A stretch of DNA of 64,000 nucleotides from Fictibacillus halophilus (GCF_016401385.1 NZ_JAEACF010000001.1:2666001-2730000), one strand, 5' to 3'; counted from the stretch's first letter, positions 15,638 to 25,649 are shown. The notes: generated by a model from the sequence alone, not told the origin. Numbers and translations are program-made.

Positions 15638-16042
15638 ACAAAATCACTTCCTTACTACCCCAAAAAATATTTCCCTGATCAATCAACAAGTTCTATATAA
15701 AGGTCTTTCGACAAAAACGCGATATATGTCAGTTTTTTTCCGCAATAACTATTATAACATCTTGGACTGACAATTTTATTACAGTTGTGTTTCATCTTCC
15801 CTCAAACAAGGGACCATGGTCATGTTTTCGAGATTCCGTAGTACTTAAAATACGACACAATTCGCTGTAATCCTTCATATATCATTCAAAACCTGCACGG
15901 AGACTTTTCGACACGAGCACTATAAAACCGACCATCGCTACGAGATTTCGGGTCTTTTGACCTGGTATTGCGGGTATTTTTCATACGATTGTTCGTGAAT
16001 TCTAGTAAAATGGGCACCGATGTGTGATTAGTACTAGTGATC
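15638..16042. other. Intergenic region upstream of ftsE
   Basis: About 400 nt without a convincing gene. B. subtilis has cccB (cytochrome c-551) before ftsE; I find no CxxCH motif in frame here, so it seems absent. The ftsE promoter must lie here, but no strong sigma-A match stood out. Confidence 0.4.
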
Positions 16043-16075
16043 AAAAGAAAACCAGTCGAGACGAGTCCCAACTGG
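16043..16075 (-). terminator. Terminator of the YitT-family gene
   Basis: On the minus strand CCAGTTG and CGACTGG pair (one G-T wobble) and are followed by TTTTCTTTT. Confidence 0.7.
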
Positions 16076-16091
16076 CTGATTTTCTAAACGT

Positions 16092-16964
16092 TTATCCGCG
16101 TTTAAAGCCTTCTCCTAACACTTCGTTCGCATTAACTACGATTACGAATGCATCTGGATCTACACCTTTCACGTATTGTTTCAATTTTGTTACTTCATAT
16201 TGGGCGACAACGACCATCAACATCGGTCGTTCATCTTGCGTGTAACCACCAAACGCATTGATTTTTGTTACACCACGATAAATGTGTGTCAGGATGCCTT
16301 GACGAAGTTCATCTTCTTTATCTGAAATGATTAACGCCATCTTTGTCGTACCTAGCCCAATCTGTACCACGTCAATCGTTTTTGCCGTGATGAACATCGC
16401 AATGAGAGCATACAGAGCTTGTTCGATTCCAAAGAATAATGCAGACGACGTAACGATCGTGCCATCTATGAGGAGGATGATTGATCCGAGTGAAGCACCC
16501 GTATATTTATGAACAATCTGTGCGAGCAGATCAACGCCACCTGTAGACGCTTTTCCACGAAACACGATTCCAAGACCAGCCCCGATTCCGAGTCCACCGA
16601 AAATCGCTCCAAGCAAAGGATCTTCTGTTGCCGCTCCCCATCCTTCAAAAATAAAGACGAAAAACGGAAGCACGACTGTTCCGACGAGTGTTTTTGCACC
16701 GAATCGTCTGCCGAGGAAAAATAATCCCGCAAAGAAGAGCGGAATGTTTAAACTCCACTGTACGATAGAAGGTTTCCATTGAAAGAGTCCGTACAGAATC
16801 GTTGATATCCCGCTCACACCGCCAGAGGCGATCTGGTTCGGTAGAAGAAATACCGAGAATGCGAGTGCCACAAGTCCTGATCCAATCACAACATATACAT
16901 ATTCTAAAATGAGTTCAACGGTCGGGTGTAGAATCCCGCGTCGTTTTCGCATAGCCATCATCAT
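16092..16964 (-). CDS. YitT-family membrane protein (YvjA-like)
   Basis: About 290 residues; ATG 16964 and the next two ATG codons are all possible starts, none with a strong ribosome site. Five to six hydrophobic helices span residues 20-200 (ASGGVSGISTILYGLFQW lies near the first loop). The last 85 residues form the soluble DUF2179 domain (GVTKINAFGGYTQDERPMLM). This is the YitT/YvjA layout; B. subtilis yvjA sits in the same neighbourhood. The substrate or role is not established. Confidence 0.85.
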   Translation of the reverse strand: MMMAMRKRRGILHPTVELILEYVYVVIGSGLVALAFSVFLLPNQIASGGVSGISTILYGLFQWKPSIVQWSLNIPLFFAGLFFLGRRFGAKTLVGTVVLPFFVFIFEGWGAATEDPLLGAIFGGLGIGAGLGIVFRGKASTGGVDLLAQIVHKYTGASLGSIILLIDGTIVTSSALFFGIEQALYALIAMFITAKTIDVVQIGLGTTKMALIISDKEDELRQGILTHIYRGVTKINAFGGYTQDERPMLMVVVAQYEVTKLKQYVKGVDPDAFVIVVNANEVLGEGFKRG

Positions 16965-17088
16965 TGCTGTCTTTAACCCTCAAACTTTCATAAGGAATTT
17001 CTTTAAACCGAGAAAAAGTATACCAATCACAGTATGCCCTTGTAAATGAGACCTAAGTGCCGCGGTGATGGAGTGAAGTGAGAAACAG

Positions 17089-17120
17089 AAAAAGAGAGCC
17101 ATGCTTTCATGACTCTCTTC
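17089..17120 (-). terminator. Terminator of the BCCT transporter gene
   Basis: On the minus strand AAGAGAGTCATG and CATGGCTCTCTT pair around AAAG and are followed by a T run. Confidence 0.85.
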
Positions 17121-17128
17121 TGTTCATA

Positions 17129-18637
17129 TTACTCTTTTTCTTTAGGTTTCTTTATTTCGCTATTTAAACCTTTCATTAAGGACCAGCACATAAATACCAT
17201 GATAATTGCGAATGGAAGTGCTGTTGCGATCGATACCGTTTGTAGAATGGTCAATCCACCAGCTGTTAATAACACTACAGCAACCAGAGATTGCACCACA
17301 CCCCACGTAATCTTAATTCTGTTTGATGGATTTAAGTTACCTGATTCACTAAGCATTCCTAGTACGAATGTAGCCGTATCTGCAACCGTAATATAATAGG
17401 TGATTACAACAGCTAGTCCGATTAAGCTAAGAATGGTGCTGAACGGCATTGCCTCAAATAGATAGAAAATCGACAGTGACACATTGTCTGCAATTTTTTT
17501 CGCTAGTTCGTGATTGCCTAGATTTTGAACATAATGAAGGCCCGTTCCACCAAAGATGGCGATCCAAAAGCACGTGCCTAATGTTGGTGCTACTAATACA
17601 CCTAGAATGAATTCTTTAATCGTTCTTCCTTTTGACACACGCGCGATAAACATTCCAACGAATGGTGCCCAAGCGATCCACCATGCCCAATAGAAGAGCG
17701 TCCAGTTTCCGATCCACTCCCCTTTACTAAATGGCGCAGATCTTAAACTCATCTGTAGGAAATCATTTAAATAGTTACCTAGTGAGTTAAAGAACAAGTT
17801 GAAGATCACAAACGTCGGACCAAGAATTAAGACTAAGAACATGATCAAGAAAGACAAGATCATGGCGGTGTTTGATAAATATTGAATACCTTTTTCTAAC
17901 CCTGTTGAAATAGAAATCAAGAATAGAATTGTGGCAACTGCAATAATGAGAATTTGTACAGATAGTGTATCTGGAACATCAAATAAGAAATGGAAGCCGC
18001 CTGATATTTGAAGAGCTCCAAAGCCTAGTGATGTTGCAATACCAAATACTGTAGCAAAAACAGCAAGGATATCGATCGTCTTACCGATCGGACCATAAAT
18101 TTTATCTCCTAACAATGGATAAAAAGCAGAGCTGATGGATGCTGGAAGCTTTTTATTATATTGAAAGAAAGCTAACGCTAAACCAATGACGGCATAAACT
18201 GCCCATGGATGCAATCCCCAGTGGAAAAACGTATATTTCATTGCTACCTTTGCTGAAGCATCGGTGAATCCTTCTCCATATGGAGGCGTAACATAGTGTG
18301 TTACAGGCTCTGCAACACTCCAGTACACGATCCCAATTCCCATACCTGCTCCAAAGAGCATCGCTAACCAAGAAGATGTTTTAAATTCTGGTCGGTCAGA
18401 TTCTTTTCCTAAACGGATACGTCCGTATTTGGAAAGCAGTAGATAGACAGAGAATAAAACAAAAAACAAAGCAGAAGCAAGATAGATCCACCCTAGATAA
18501 TCGATGGTATAGCTATAGATACCATTTGTTACTGCCGCTAAACTCTTCTTAAAAAATATTCCCCAACCTATAAACATCACTGTTAAAAACAATGATATAT
18601 AAAGAACACTTTTCCCTTTACGATCTTGAGTACTCAT
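17129..18637 (-). CDS. BCCT-family glycine betaine/choline/carnitine transporter (OpuD-like)
   Basis: 502 residues, twelve hydrophobic segments. The BCCT signature is clear (GNWTLFYWAWWIAWAPFVGM), as is the glycine-rich FGAGMGIGIVYWSVAEP of helix 3. Such carriers import compatible solutes with sodium and respond to osmotic stress. AAGGGG precedes ATG 18637. The C-terminal tail is short (KKPKEKE), so strong osmosensing through a long tail, as in BetP, is unlikely. It is monocistronic, with its own terminator. Confidence 0.92.
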   Translation of the reverse strand: MSTQDRKGKSVLYISLFLTVMFIGWGIFFKKSLAAVTNGIYSYTIDYLGWIYLASALFFVLFSVYLLLSKYGRIRLGKESDRPEFKTSSWLAMLFGAGMGIGIVYWSVAEPVTHYVTPPYGEGFTDASAKVAMKYTFFHWGLHPWAVYAVIGLALAFFQYNKKLPASISSAFYPLLGDKIYGPIGKTIDILAVFATVFGIATSLGFGALQISGGFHFLFDVPDTLSVQILIIAVATILFLISISTGLEKGIQYLSNTAMILSFLIMFLVLILGPTFVIFNLFFNSLGNYLNDFLQMSLRSAPFSKGEWIGNWTLFYWAWWIAWAPFVGMFIARVSKGRTIKEFILGVLVAPTLGTCFWIAIFGGTGLHYVQNLGNHELAKKIADNVSLSIFYLFEAMPFSTILSLIGLAVVITYYITVADTATFVLGMLSESGNLNPSNRIKITWGVVQSLVAVVLLTAGGLTILQTVSIATALPFAIIMVFMCWSLMKGLNSEIKKPKEKE

Positions 18638-18882
18638 ATGATTCCCCTTTACACTTTCGAAAATGGATACACTGTCTTTATATTCACCTGTTTTACAAAT
18701 TTTATGTCAGATTTTAAGTAAAAGTAATTTTTCGATTGTATCCATATTCCGTTTGTTCCTTTTTTAAACAAGTGAATAAGGTCCAGTCCTACATCCCTCC
18801 TATTAATAAAGACCCTGATTAAAACAACAAGGTACAAGTATAACATATGAGTCAACTCATTCTGTAAAGATTGAAACATGCA
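18638..18882. other. Intergenic region between the transporter and the protease gene
   Basis: No supported gene in this stretch. It should hold the promoter of the BCCT transporter. Confidence 0.35.
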
Positions 18883-18930
18883 AAAAAAGCAGCCATCTAA
18901 GTCATGTTCTTCTTAAATGGCTACTTTTAC
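18883..18930 (-). terminator. Terminator of the subtilisin-like protease gene
   Basis: AGTAGCCATTTAAG and CTTAGATGGCTGCT pair on the minus strand and run into seven T residues. Confidence 0.8.
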
Positions 18931-18937
18931 ATGAATG

Positions 18938-21900
18938 CTATGATTGGATACCTAATTCTACTAAGATTGTTTCTAATGTTTTTCCTTTGTATTTCTTTCT
19001 AGGGGATGGAGTATCGTCAACATGTTGGTTTTGCAAGAGATAGTTTTTCTGTACATATTTCATATCTTTAGCATCTACCTTTCCGTCAAAGTTAATGTCT
19101 GCAGCACGTTTTCCTGTTCCCCATGCATTTTGAATCTCGATGGCGTCATGGATATCAATGACGTTGTCTTGGTTCACGTCTCCCGCCTTCACATCAAGTG
19201 CGGTAATAAAACGGGTTTGACCGTGTAACTCACCATTATGTTCAAATCCGATATAGACTTTCCCTTTCGTCAAAAAGTGGCCTGGGACTTTCATTTCAAC
19301 CGTGAATGCTTCTTTTTGCAGAGGCAGCTTGTCGTACTTATACTGACCATTATCCGCTATGCGTTCAGATGGATCATGTGCGTTCCCGTCTGCATCGATG
19401 ATTTGAACAGAGCCACCTACTTTTGTCCAATCTCGTCTTTCTGTAACAGTTTCTTCATCGTTTTTGAATCCTTGTGGTGTAATGTAGCCATTCGCAATAG
19501 AGAATTGTGGCTTCACTTTCCAAACGAAAGGAGCTTGAAGAACGGTAGTTGTAATGGAATTGGCATCCGTTACTTTTACAACGGGCAGTAGGCCTGCTTG
19601 CGTTGTGTAAGTCGCATCACTTACTTTTAGCGTTACGTCAACAAGGTCAGCATGATCTAAAACACCGCTTCCTTCATTGAATTGAACCGTGATCATACCA
19701 TCTTTTACATCAATAGAGCCTTTATTTTTATAGGAGTCATTTAGTTTAGCATCGACTAGTGAAACGGCTCCATAACTGCTATTGTTTAAATTCCATTCTG
19801 CTTTCGTTAGATTCGTTAAGTTGTCTAAAGAGAGGGTTGCCTTCACCGTTTCTCCTGTTTTCAATACAGCATCTGCATCTGTACTCTTTGAGTAGGAAAC
19901 GGCTGTACCTTCTTTAACAAAGTAATAATTTTTCTGCAGCGCTTGATTTCCGGCCATATCAAATCCGGTCATACGAAAATTGAGTGACTGAACTTTTTCA
20001 TTCATCGCAATCTCTTCAACGAACTTTCCTTCTTTGTCCATTTTGATTGCAGTTGACGGAAAAGCAGAGTTCCAATAGTAGATCATTGAGTTTGAAGATT
20101 GATCTACGTTTAGGCCAACTTCTTTCATCTTGTCTACAAGTGGATCATTAATTTTTATATCGAATGGATATGTTGCTTGACCTGGTTTGTATTCTAAAAA
20201 CGGTGATTCTCCATCAAGCGAGCTTTCGAATGTTGGTGCATCAATATCGATAAACACGTGGCGATATTCAACAATTTCTTTGCCGGTGGCTGTGGTAGAG
20301 ATCAACTTTAGTTTATAGTGACCTGCAGGCGCGTATGAGAAATTAGAATCAATCGGTTCTGTTTGATCACCAGTGAATTTGTAGTACATACCGTTAAATG
20401 CGTTTAACACGTAATAGGATTGGTTTTCGTTACGTCCACTTAAATTCAGTGTTCCGATATATCCTAAATCTTTGCCTGTCTTTCCGTCTTGGAGAACCAC
20501 TTCCATTTTTTCCATTGGGGCTTTAAAGTTAAATTCCATGCCCGTGTAGATGGTGCGATACCCGAAAAATCCACCTTGATTCAGGTAGTTTGGAGCAATA
20601 GCAGATGATGCAAGCTCTAACTTGTTATAACCATCTTCTGTAATACGAACACTGAATGGAATTCGGTATTGCTCATCTGACTTATCGTTGTTTGTCAGTG
20701 TGATGTATCCTTCGTAAATTCCCTCTTTTGCGTTTTTCGGAATGTCGATGCCCGCTGACACCTTTTTAAAGTCTTCACCAGCGATTTTGATTTCCTCTGG
20801 CATGTTGATTTCGATGCCATTCTCCTTCAGGCTTGGTGATCCTTTTGTTTCTTTCACTTTAACTTTGAACGACTTTTTTACTTTGTCATGATTTTCAATC
20901 GTAACGGACTTTTTCAGAGACAGATTCTTACCAGCATAGTGACTACCGTACGCAATGCCACCTGTACGTTCTTTAATCTTCACAAGATTTGTAGAACTAG
21001 GAATTAAAGTCTCATCGTTTACTTGAAAGCTCGTTCCACTGTACACGGCTTGATAGGGATCTACACGACCTGCTCCTACTTCAAATACCGAGTAATCACC
21101 GTTAAGCGGATCTGCTGTATTCATAAGAATTGTTTTTACGTCTTCAGGCTCTAGATCAGGATTCGCATCAAGCATTAGAGCTGCAATACCTGCTGTGTGT
21201 GGAGCGGCCATCGATGTACCGGAATATCTAGAATAAGCGTAATCATAGTTTCCTTGATTCGTTGGATTCACCATATAAGATGGAACCGTAGAAAGAACGG
21301 CAACTCCAGGCGCTGTTACTTCTGGCTTCATATCGTACGACTGTCTTGCAGGTCCTCTTGAACTGAAAGCGGCTAAGCGATCTCCTTCTGTTTGAATCTC
21401 ACCATACTTTCCAAACGTAAAGTTGGATTTACCTGCAGAAATCTGAGTCTTGATTTTTTCACCAGCTGCTTTTGTTAATGAGAATGATGGAATAAATGTT
21501 GTCGACTCACCAAGGTTCGCTTCGATTACTCCATCCACGTTGTTGTATAGGAGTACTGCAACCGCACCGTTTTGTTTAGCGAGTGTCACTTTTTCGTTCA
21601 AAGTCGTTTCACCGCGAGCGATGAGAGCGATCTTCCCTTTTACATCTTTACCCGTGTAATTCGTCGCCTTTCCAAGACCCACATCAACAAGATCGTAAGA
21701 CTTACCTTGTAGGTCGTTCAATCGATCAGCATAATGGCGTGCTAAACCTGTTAGCTGGAGTCCACTCTCACTACCCACTGTTCCTGTAAAAGAAGCAACC
21801 GTCATCGGGACGTCGCTTGCTCCAATCGTAAGGGCTAATGCAGCAGCACCCGGTGAACCAAGTGTATATGCGTTCGGTCCTGAATTACCAGCAGAAACGA

Positions 21901-23011
21901 CAGCTGTCACATCATTAAGAACCGCATAGTTGATCGCTGTACTCGTCGGATAGTACGGATCATTGATACCTGCACCTAACGAAAGATTGATTACGTCCAT
22001 TCCGTCTTTAACAGCTTTTTCGATTCCTGATATTATGCCTTCAGAAGAGCCCGTCCCGTAAGGCCCTAACACACGATACGCATAGATATCAGCATCTGGC
22101 GCCACACCTTGAACTGAGACATTTGGATTTGTACCTTGACCCGCAATCGTTCCCGCAACATGTGTACCATGCGACGTGTAATACGCGTTGCCATTGAACT
22201 CTGGTTTTTTAGAGTCTTGCCAGTTCTTATACGTCGTTTCCATCGGATCGCTGTCATTATCGACAAAATCATAACCGCCCTTATACACATCTTTTAAGTC
22301 AGGGTGATTATAGTCGATTCCAGTGTCTAAGATTCCCACTTTAACACCTTCACCAGTGATTCCCTCATTATGTAGCTGATCAATTTTCAAGTAAGGAATG
22401 CTCTCTACAGATGTTCCCGCACTGTTGCTGTTCAGGGCTTTTTCTTCTCCCATCGCGATCGGATCGACTTGAAACGTTACATCATTATAAACGGCCTTAA
22501 CGGCTTCTGATTGCAAAAGCGTTTCTACCTGATTGGCAGGAAGTTTCATCGCCACACCGTTATATACGGTTTTGTATGTGGAGGTGATTTTGTGCGTTGA
22601 TTTTTTAGTCATTGGAGTGATAGAAGGAATCAGGTTCTCAACATCCTTCTTAAATTGAGCATGCTCTTGATCTACTTTGCTGTCTGCTTGCTGTCGTGAG
22701 ATCTTTTTCCCTTTTAACTGAGCATCTAACACTGCAGCTTGTCCAGGCTTTGATTGAAATTGAACGATAACGGAGATTTCTTTTTCGCTCAGCAGTTCTT
22801 CTTTCTTAAAGCCTTGAAGACCTTCAACATCTGTTAGCTCGAGCTGTTTTAAAGCTTCTCTTTGTTTAGCGGTAAGTGATGATAAAATGTCCTCGGCTTT
22901 AAAAGGAGCAGCACTTGTTTGCTGTGTGAACATCGACGAGTTTGGAGAGAGCAGCAGTCCTGCAGCCAATGTAAGGGCAGTAGATTTTTTAATAAAAGAT
23001 ATCTTTTTCAT
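18938..23011 (-). CDS. Large secreted subtilisin (Vpr-like) with cohesin-like and dockerin modules
   Basis: I start at ATG 23011 (MKKISFIKKSTALTLAAGLL), AGGG standing 5 nt before; 1,357 residues. A signal peptide is followed by an I9-like propeptide (about 75-185) and an S8 domain with Asp229 (GILDTGID), His281 (HGTHVAG) and Ser600 (GTSMAAPHTAG). A PA domain is inserted between His and Ser. Then come Fn3-like and beta-sandwich parts, a stretch with cohesin-like features (about 1070-1190), and a C-terminal dockerin with two calcium loops (DVNQDNVIDIHDAIEIQNAW; DINFDGKVDAKDMKYVQ). The catalytic part resembles minor extracellular protease Vpr. Dockerins are unusual on Bacillus proteases. Confidence 0.88.
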   Translation of the reverse strand: MKKISFIKKSTALTLAAGLLLSPNSSMFTQQTSAAPFKAEDILSSLTAKQREALKQLELTDVEGLQGFKKEELLSEKEISVIVQFQSKPGQAAVLDAQLKGKKISRQQADSKVDQEHAQFKKDVENLIPSITPMTKKSTHKITSTYKTVYNGVAMKLPANQVETLLQSEAVKAVYNDVTFQVDPIAMGEEKALNSNSAGTSVESIPYLKIDQLHNEGITGEGVKVGILDTGIDYNHPDLKDVYKGGYDFVDNDSDPMETTYKNWQDSKKPEFNGNAYYTSHGTHVAGTIAGQGTNPNVSVQGVAPDADIYAYRVLGPYGTGSSEGIISGIEKAVKDGMDVINLSLGAGINDPYYPTSTAINYAVLNDVTAVVSAGNSGPNAYTLGSPGAAALALTIGASDVPMTVASFTGTVGSESGLQLTGLARHYADRLNDLQGKSYDLVDVGLGKATNYTGKDVKGKIALIARGETTLNEKVTLAKQNGAVAVLLYNNVDGVIEANLGESTTFIPSFSLTKAAGEKIKTQISAGKSNFTFGKYGEIQTEGDRLAAFSSRGPARQSYDMKPEVTAPGVAVLSTVPSYMVNPTNQGNYDYAYSRYSGTSMAAPHTAGIAALMLDANPDLEPEDVKTILMNTADPLNGDYSVFEVGAGRVDPYQAVYSGTSFQVNDETLIPSSTNLVKIKERTGGIAYGSHYAGKNLSLKKSVTIENHDKVKKSFKVKVKETKGSPSLKENGIEINMPEEIKIAGEDFKKVSAGIDIPKNAKEGIYEGYITLTNNDKSDEQYRIPFSVRITEDGYNKLELASSAIAPNYLNQGGFFGYRTIYTGMEFNFKAPMEKMEVVLQDGKTGKDLGYIGTLNLSGRNENQSYYVLNAFNGMYYKFTGDQTEPIDSNFSYAPAGHYKLKLISTTATGKEIVEYRHVFIDIDAPTFESSLDGESPFLEYKPGQATYPFDIKINDPLVDKMKEVGLNVDQSSNSMIYYWNSAFPSTAIKMDKEGKFVEEIAMNEKVQSLNFRMTGFDMAGNQALQKNYYFVKEGTAVSYSKSTDADAVLKTGETVKATLSLDNLTNLTKAEWNLNNSSYGAVSLVDAKLNDSYKNKGSIDVKDGMITVQFNEGSGVLDHADLVDVTLKVSDATYTTQAGLLPVVKVTDANSITTTVLQAPFVWKVKPQFSIANGYITPQGFKNDEETVTERRDWTKVGGSVQIIDADGNAHDPSERIADNGQYKYDKLPLQKEAFTVEMKVPGHFLTKGKVYIGFEHNGELHGQTRFITALDVKAGDVNQDNVIDIHDAIEIQNAWGTGKRAADINFDGKVDAKDMKYVQKNYLLQNQHVDDTPSPRKKYKGKTLETILVELGIQS

Positions 23012-23053
23012 CGTTTCCCTGCTTTCTTTGTGGTTTCTAAAATGAATTTGCAA

Positions 23054-23372
23054 TCACCTATTTGGGCTTTCTATATATGAATCTCTTAGATGTTAAATTT
23101 TTCTAGTAAAACAAAGTTCCTGAAGCACCTCCTATTCATTTTTTGAATTTTTCGTATATTTAAATGTAATTGTAATCTCAACAACGCCTTGCCGCTATCG
23201 GGGTTTCACACATGACTCACTGCCTATATCAACCGGGAACTTAATTGGAATCTCTACAAAAATTAGGTGAGAAATAGGGATATAGACTTAAAAAACGTTC
23301 AACTGATTTGGGGTTTTCTTTAGTAGAATAGAAATATTAGAGAAATGTTTATCAGAGATAGGGGGGCATCTC
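23054..23372. promoter_or_regulatory. Divergent promoter region between protease and NprR-like regulator
   Basis: About 320 nt between divergent genes, without a frame of interest. It must hold both promoters. I looked for a PlcR-type box (TATG-N8-CATA) and found no good copy. Confidence 0.4.
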
Positions 23373-24617
23373 ATGCTTGAAGGAAAAATCATAAAATTCT
23401 ACCGCGAGCTTAGAAATATGACACAAAAAGAGCTCGGGGACGGAATTTGTTCAGGTACACATGTGAGTAAAATTGAACGAGGACTGACTGAGGTTTCCAA
23501 AGAAACAATTCAATTTTTAGCGAATCGATTACAGATCGATATTCAGAATGAGATGAATTTGTACAAAAGCGTAGAACTTCTCTTAAAAAAATGGGAAGAA
23601 GCGATCATCATGAAGCTGGATGTCAAAACAGAAAACATAAAAAAACAACTCGAACAGATTGCTCTGTTGCAGATTCCAGATTTCCAGCGCACCCACACTC
23701 TATTATTAGCACGCTATTACATACTCACCGAACAGAGAAATAAGGCAGATACCCTTCTTCAAGAGATGGAAAAATGGACAGAGCTCTCACATCGTGAAAA
23801 GAGCATGCTTCTGCATATTAGAGGTATCTATGGGCTTCAGATGAAACATGATTATTACGAAGCCATCGATCTCTTAAAACAGGTAGACCCTACATACTAC
23901 AAAAATGAAGAATACTATTATCATATGGCTGTTGCTTATCACTCTACCAACTCACGTGTACTCTCGTACTATTACGCTAGCAAAGCGCTGAGCTTTTTTG
24001 AGAAATCACATTGCTATGCCCGAGTGATTGAAACCGAAATGCTCATGTTAATTCAAATCGAACAAGAGCGAACAAGCGGACCTCAAAACGAAAAATATCA
24101 AGAACTCATCGAAATGTGCGAGAATTTTGGCTTAGAGAAACAAAAAGCCCTTCTTCTTCACAACTTTGGCTATCACTCGATCCTTCATGGCCATTTTGAA
24201 GATGCGTGTCTATACTACAAGGAATCGATGCAACTAAAAGATCCTAGCACTTCCAACTACTTAGGTTCTCTTGAAGGCTATGTGAACGCCGCTACTCTTT
24301 TAGGAAAAGAACCTGTGAAAAACATTCTTCAACTCGCCGAAAAAGGGTTAAAAACGGCACAAGAGAACGGAAGCACAACATTTGTTCACTTCTTTCATAT
24401 GCATATCTATCGTTTGAAAAAGCAAGACGATCTTTATTTTCACTATCTTGAAACAGAACTATATCCACATCTAAAACAGCTGGGGTATGTATTACCCGCT
24501 GAACACTATGAGATTGTTCTGTTTGATTTTTATAATAAAAAGGAAGATGTTGAAAGGGCAAATTTGTACGCCAAAATCATAGCGGACAAGAACCGCCGTA
24601 CGAATCAGTTTGTTTAA
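23373..24617 (+). CDS. RRNPP-type regulator (NprR/PlcR-like): XRE helix-turn-helix plus TPR repeats
   Basis: 414 residues; GGGGGG ends 6 nt before ATG 23373. Residues 5-60 are an XRE-type helix-turn-helix (RNMTQKELGDGICSGTHVSK, then IERG). Residues 75-410 are helical repeats of TPR type. Length and order match NprR (about 420 residues) and PlcR of the RRNPP family, which bind short exported-and-reimported peptides. NprR governs an extracellular protease in the B. cereus group, and here the divergent neighbour is a large extracellular protease. No short signal-peptide gene follows: a terminator begins 8 nt after the stop. Confidence 0.85.
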   Translation: MLEGKIIKFYRELRNMTQKELGDGICSGTHVSKIERGLTEVSKETIQFLANRLQIDIQNEMNLYKSVELLLKKWEEAIIMKLDVKTENIKKQLEQIALLQIPDFQRTHTLLLARYYILTEQRNKADTLLQEMEKWTELSHREKSMLLHIRGIYGLQMKHDYYEAIDLLKQVDPTYYKNEEYYYHMAVAYHSTNSRVLSYYYASKALSFFEKSHCYARVIETEMLMLIQIEQERTSGPQNEKYQELIEMCENFGLEKQKALLLHNFGYHSILHGHFEDACLYYKESMQLKDPSTSNYLGSLEGYVNAATLLGKEPVKNILQLAEKGLKTAQENGSTTFVHFFHMHIYRLKKQDDLYFHYLETELYPHLKQLGYVLPAEHYEIVLFDFYNKKEDVERANLYAKIIADKNRRTNQFV

Positions 24618-24621
24618 TAAA

Positions 24622-24653
24622 GAAAGGAAGCCGAAAATTGGCTTCCTTTTTAA
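24622..24653 (+). terminator. Terminator of the NprR-like gene
   Basis: GGAAGCC / GGCTTCC stem around GAAAATT followed by TTTTT. It may also serve tatC on the other strand. Confidence 0.85.
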
Positions 24654-24656
24654 ACT

Positions 24657-25427
24657 TCATGAAGGACGTCTCATTTGCACGACCTTATTTTCTTCTTCCA
24701 TTGCGAGCTGTTCTTTTACGAGCTTCTTTTTATAGACCACGCGTGACAGCATGATGCTGATCTCATAAAGGACGAGAAGCGGGATGACGACTAGGAAATC
24801 TGATACTAAATCTGGCGGTGTGATCAAGACGGCAACGACCACAAGTCCGAAATACGAAACTTTCCTAGCTTTTGTAAGCACGTGTGGATTTAAGATGCCA
24901 AGCGAAGTTAGGAACATCACCACTAACGGAATCTCGAACAAAAAGCCGAACGGAAGCGTTAGATTCATCATGAACTTAAAGTATTTTTCTGAGGTGAAGA
25001 ATGTTTGAAAGTGCCCTTCTGATAGACCTAATAAGAAATTTAAAACCATCGGATACACGATGAAATATCCGAATGATAATCCTAACAAAAATAAGAAAAA
25101 TAGTGCCGGAATGTAGGACAGCGTCACTTTCTGCTCTCTCTTACTCAGTGCCGGTTTGATGAACATCCACGTTTGGTGAGCCGCAACGGGTATTGTGAAC
25201 GCGATCGCGATGACACCGGATATCATAAAATACACCCATAAAATCTCGCTTGGCCCAAGAACGGCAAGCTGTTGATCAAGATCACGAATCAGCCAGTCAT
25301 AAATCGGCTGAACGTAGAAAAAAGAAACAGAAAGAACCGTTATGAAAACAGCGAGCGTGATAATGATGCGTTTTCTAAGTTCACCTAGGTGTTCAACAAA
25401 GTACATCTCTTCAGCTTTCATCATCAT
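24657..25427 (-). CDS. tatC: TatC, twin-arginine translocase subunit
   Basis: 256 residues; one of three consecutive ATG codons from 25427 is the start, AGGAGG being 4 nt before the first. The cytosolic N-terminus ends in HLGELRKRI, the conserved TatC start that reads twin-arginine signals. Six helices follow, with the typical PALSKREQK loop and the FGFLFEIPLV region. It lies downstream of tatA and of a Tat substrate gene, as in the B. subtilis phoD-tatAd-tatCd unit. A terminator and tandem repeats separate it from tatA, so it may have its own promoter. Confidence 0.95.
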   Translation of the reverse strand: MMMKAEEMYFVEHLGELRKRIIITLAVFITVLSVSFFYVQPIYDWLIRDLDQQLAVLGPSEILWVYFMISGVIAIAFTIPVAAHQTWMFIKPALSKREQKVTLSYIPALFFLFLLGLSFGYFIVYPMVLNFLLGLSEGHFQTFFTSEKYFKFMMNLTLPFGFLFEIPLVVMFLTSLGILNPHVLTKARKVSYFGLVVVAVLITPPDLVSDFLVVIPLLVLYEISIMLSRVVYKKKLVKEQLAMEEENKVVQMRRPS

Positions 25428-25494
25428 ACAGCCTCCTTTCTATAATTAGCGGTTCATTATGGAGTTTGTTTTGCCGTGTTTGGCTTTTTGATTC

Positions 25495-25635
25495 ATGTTT
25501 AGGAACGTCAATCCAGAAGTTTTGGCTCCCAATCCACGAGTTTGGACGTTCAATCCACAAATTTCAGCTTTCAATCCACGAGTTTGGACACTCAATCCAT
25601 AAGTTTTGACTCTCAATCTACGAGTTTTGAATCGA
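25495..25635. repeat. Tandem repeat, about six units of 21 bp (type CAATCCACGAGTTTGGAC)
   Basis: Imperfect direct repeats of a 21-nt unit starting CAATCC and containing AGTTTTGG or AGTTTGGAC, between tatC and tatA. They are too regular to be chance. The frame is not coding. Unrelated 21-nt repeat families lie at 37370-37490 and 39705-39800. Confidence 0.8.
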
Positions 25636-25649
25636 GACCATCATAATGA

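Noticed and set aside
15886..16071. 61-codon ORF before ftsE as cccB or another gene
   Set aside because: No CxxCH heme motif, no ribosome site, overlaps the terminator of the YitT gene.
18649..18879. 76-codon ORF before the BCCT transporter gene
   Set aside because: No ribosome site, amino-acid pattern unlike a protein; it covers the transporter promoter.
23054..23372. PlcR or NprR binding box before the protease
   Set aside because: No good palindrome of the known type was found by eye.
25495..25635. CRISPR-like repeats
   Set aside because: Units are contiguous with a 21-nt period and no unique spacers of 30-40 nt.
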